Below, piece after piece: positions 63,537 through 64,000 of a DNA stretch of 64,000 nt (position 1 is the stretch's first letter; the number at the start of each line of letters is the position of its first letter). This DNA comes from UBA3478 sp965662045 (GTDB lineage: Bacteria; Bacteroidota; Bacteroidia; Flavobacteriales; Flavobacteriaceae), in the NCBI GenBank assembly GCA_965662045.1, contig CBFIGE010000004.1, forward strand, positions 62,001 to 126,000. The letters are read 5' to 3'. The notes beneath the pieces were generated by a model. That model saw nothing but the letters and a program-made list of their open reading frames with translations, made no database searches and was not told the DNA's origin. The translations under genes and the position numbers were made by a program.

Positions 63537-64000
63537 AAGTTCGGCTGAGTTCTAATTTTTGAAATTCTATACTGTGTTCTCCACTTTTCATTCTGTGAAG
63601 AACAATAGTGTCTAAGCCTTTCTCTAGATACAAACTGTCTTGAAAGCGTAAGGGATAGAAGTCTTTGATATAAGACTCGATACGGCGTACTCTATCTTCG
63701 CTGGCTCCTATGGGTTCTGACACAAAGGTCTTTTCAATAATCTGTTGTACACGGCCATTTTTGCTTTTGATTTCAACAGGTACGCCCACCTCTGTCTTAG
63801 GTGCGGTGTAGTAAAGGGTAAAATAATACCAACCTGTTTCGAAATTTTCGACAGGCCAAAATATTGAGTTTGATGCGGATTTCCACTGCTTGAGATAGGA
63901 ATCATTGGGCCAGCGATTTGATCTTTTCACCTCAGTGCTAAAGGAGGCATCCCTGCTGGGTAAAACAACTGGAAATACTGCTGCATTGGCAATGCTAAAA
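63526..64000 (-). CDS. Sulfatase-associated C-terminal domain (gene continues beyond window)
   Basis: The frame is open to the right edge, so only the C-terminal about 158 residues are visible. The segment VFPVVLPSRDASF, then VKRSNRWPNDSYLKQWKSASN, then GWYYFTLYYTAPK resembles the accessory C-terminal domain of Bacteroidota arylsulfatases, and sulfatase context supports this. The catalytic part is outside, so the family assignment is moderate. The GTG at 63930 is internal. Confidence 0.6.
   Translation of the reverse strand, partial: FSIANAAVFPVVLPSRDASFSTEVKRSNRWPNDSYLKQWKSASNSIFWPVENFETGWYYFTLYYTAPKTEVGVPVEIKSKNGRVQQIIEKTFVSEPIGASEDRVRRIESYIKDFYPLRFQDSLYLEKGLDTIVLHRMKSGEHSIEFQKLELSRTSNQ

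Noticed and set aside
1..64000. CRISPR array or rRNA operon
   Set aside because: No regularly spaced short repeats and no rRNA-like sequence were seen on reading.

Overview
The window looks like chromosomal DNA of a marine member of the Flavobacteriaceae (Bacteroidota). This rests on low G+C content, Bacteroidota-type promoter boxes (TTG-N19-TAnnTTTG), a giant adhesin with a type IX secretion (T9SS) type B C-terminus followed by a PorP/SprF protein, both gltX and glnS, many lipoprotein and beta-barrel genes, and sulfatases with fucosidase and rhamnosidase genes. Species cannot be named from this sequence.

Region 1 (1-29.8 kb) is mostly housekeeping: gltX (left-truncated), an SPFH protein, glnS, a repeat-rich T9SS adhesin interrupted by a 100-N assembly gap, its PorP/SprF partner, folB, tRNA-Cys, a head-GIN protein, rnr, rpiB and an elaA-like gene. 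A tightly packed minus-strand run follows (UspA-like, SulP transporter, MBL hydrolase, S8 lipoprotein protease, M1 peptidase, rnpA). Then come lepA, an outer-membrane receptor, dusB, an FtsX-like permease, rbfA and a tRNA with anticodon CAU.

Region 2 (29.75-35.0 kb) is a small accessory island starting at the 3' end of that tRNA. It carries a predicted PD-(D/E)XK nuclease (DUF5655 type), a lipoprotein sulfatase, a short HTH gene, small membrane proteins and a PadR regulator. Degenerate copies of the tRNA 3' half lie between the gene blocks, and an exact 14-bp copy (CAGGTGGGACCACC) closes the right edge. No integrase is present. I read it as layered scars of tRNA-targeted insertions.

Region 3 (35.0-64 kb) is catabolic: MBL hydrolase, YkuK-like protein, S9 peptidases, a beta-helix protein with a diheme cytochrome lipoprotein, GH78, GH29 and GH30 glycosidases, a Tat-signal Gfo/Idh oxidoreductase, two further sulfatases (one cut by the right edge), DUF5916, a nitrilase, a serine hydrolase and a Dabb protein. 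No SusC/SusD pair is visible. In its middle is a compact ridA - D-serine-dehydratase-like PLP enzyme - M19 dipeptidase operon, with a second, lipoprotein RidA and a GntP-family permease nearby. I propose a D-amino-acid salvage module: M19 releases D-residues from dipeptides, GntP/DsdX-type transport imports them, the Zn-type PLP enzyme deaminates them, and RidA clears the reactive enamine.
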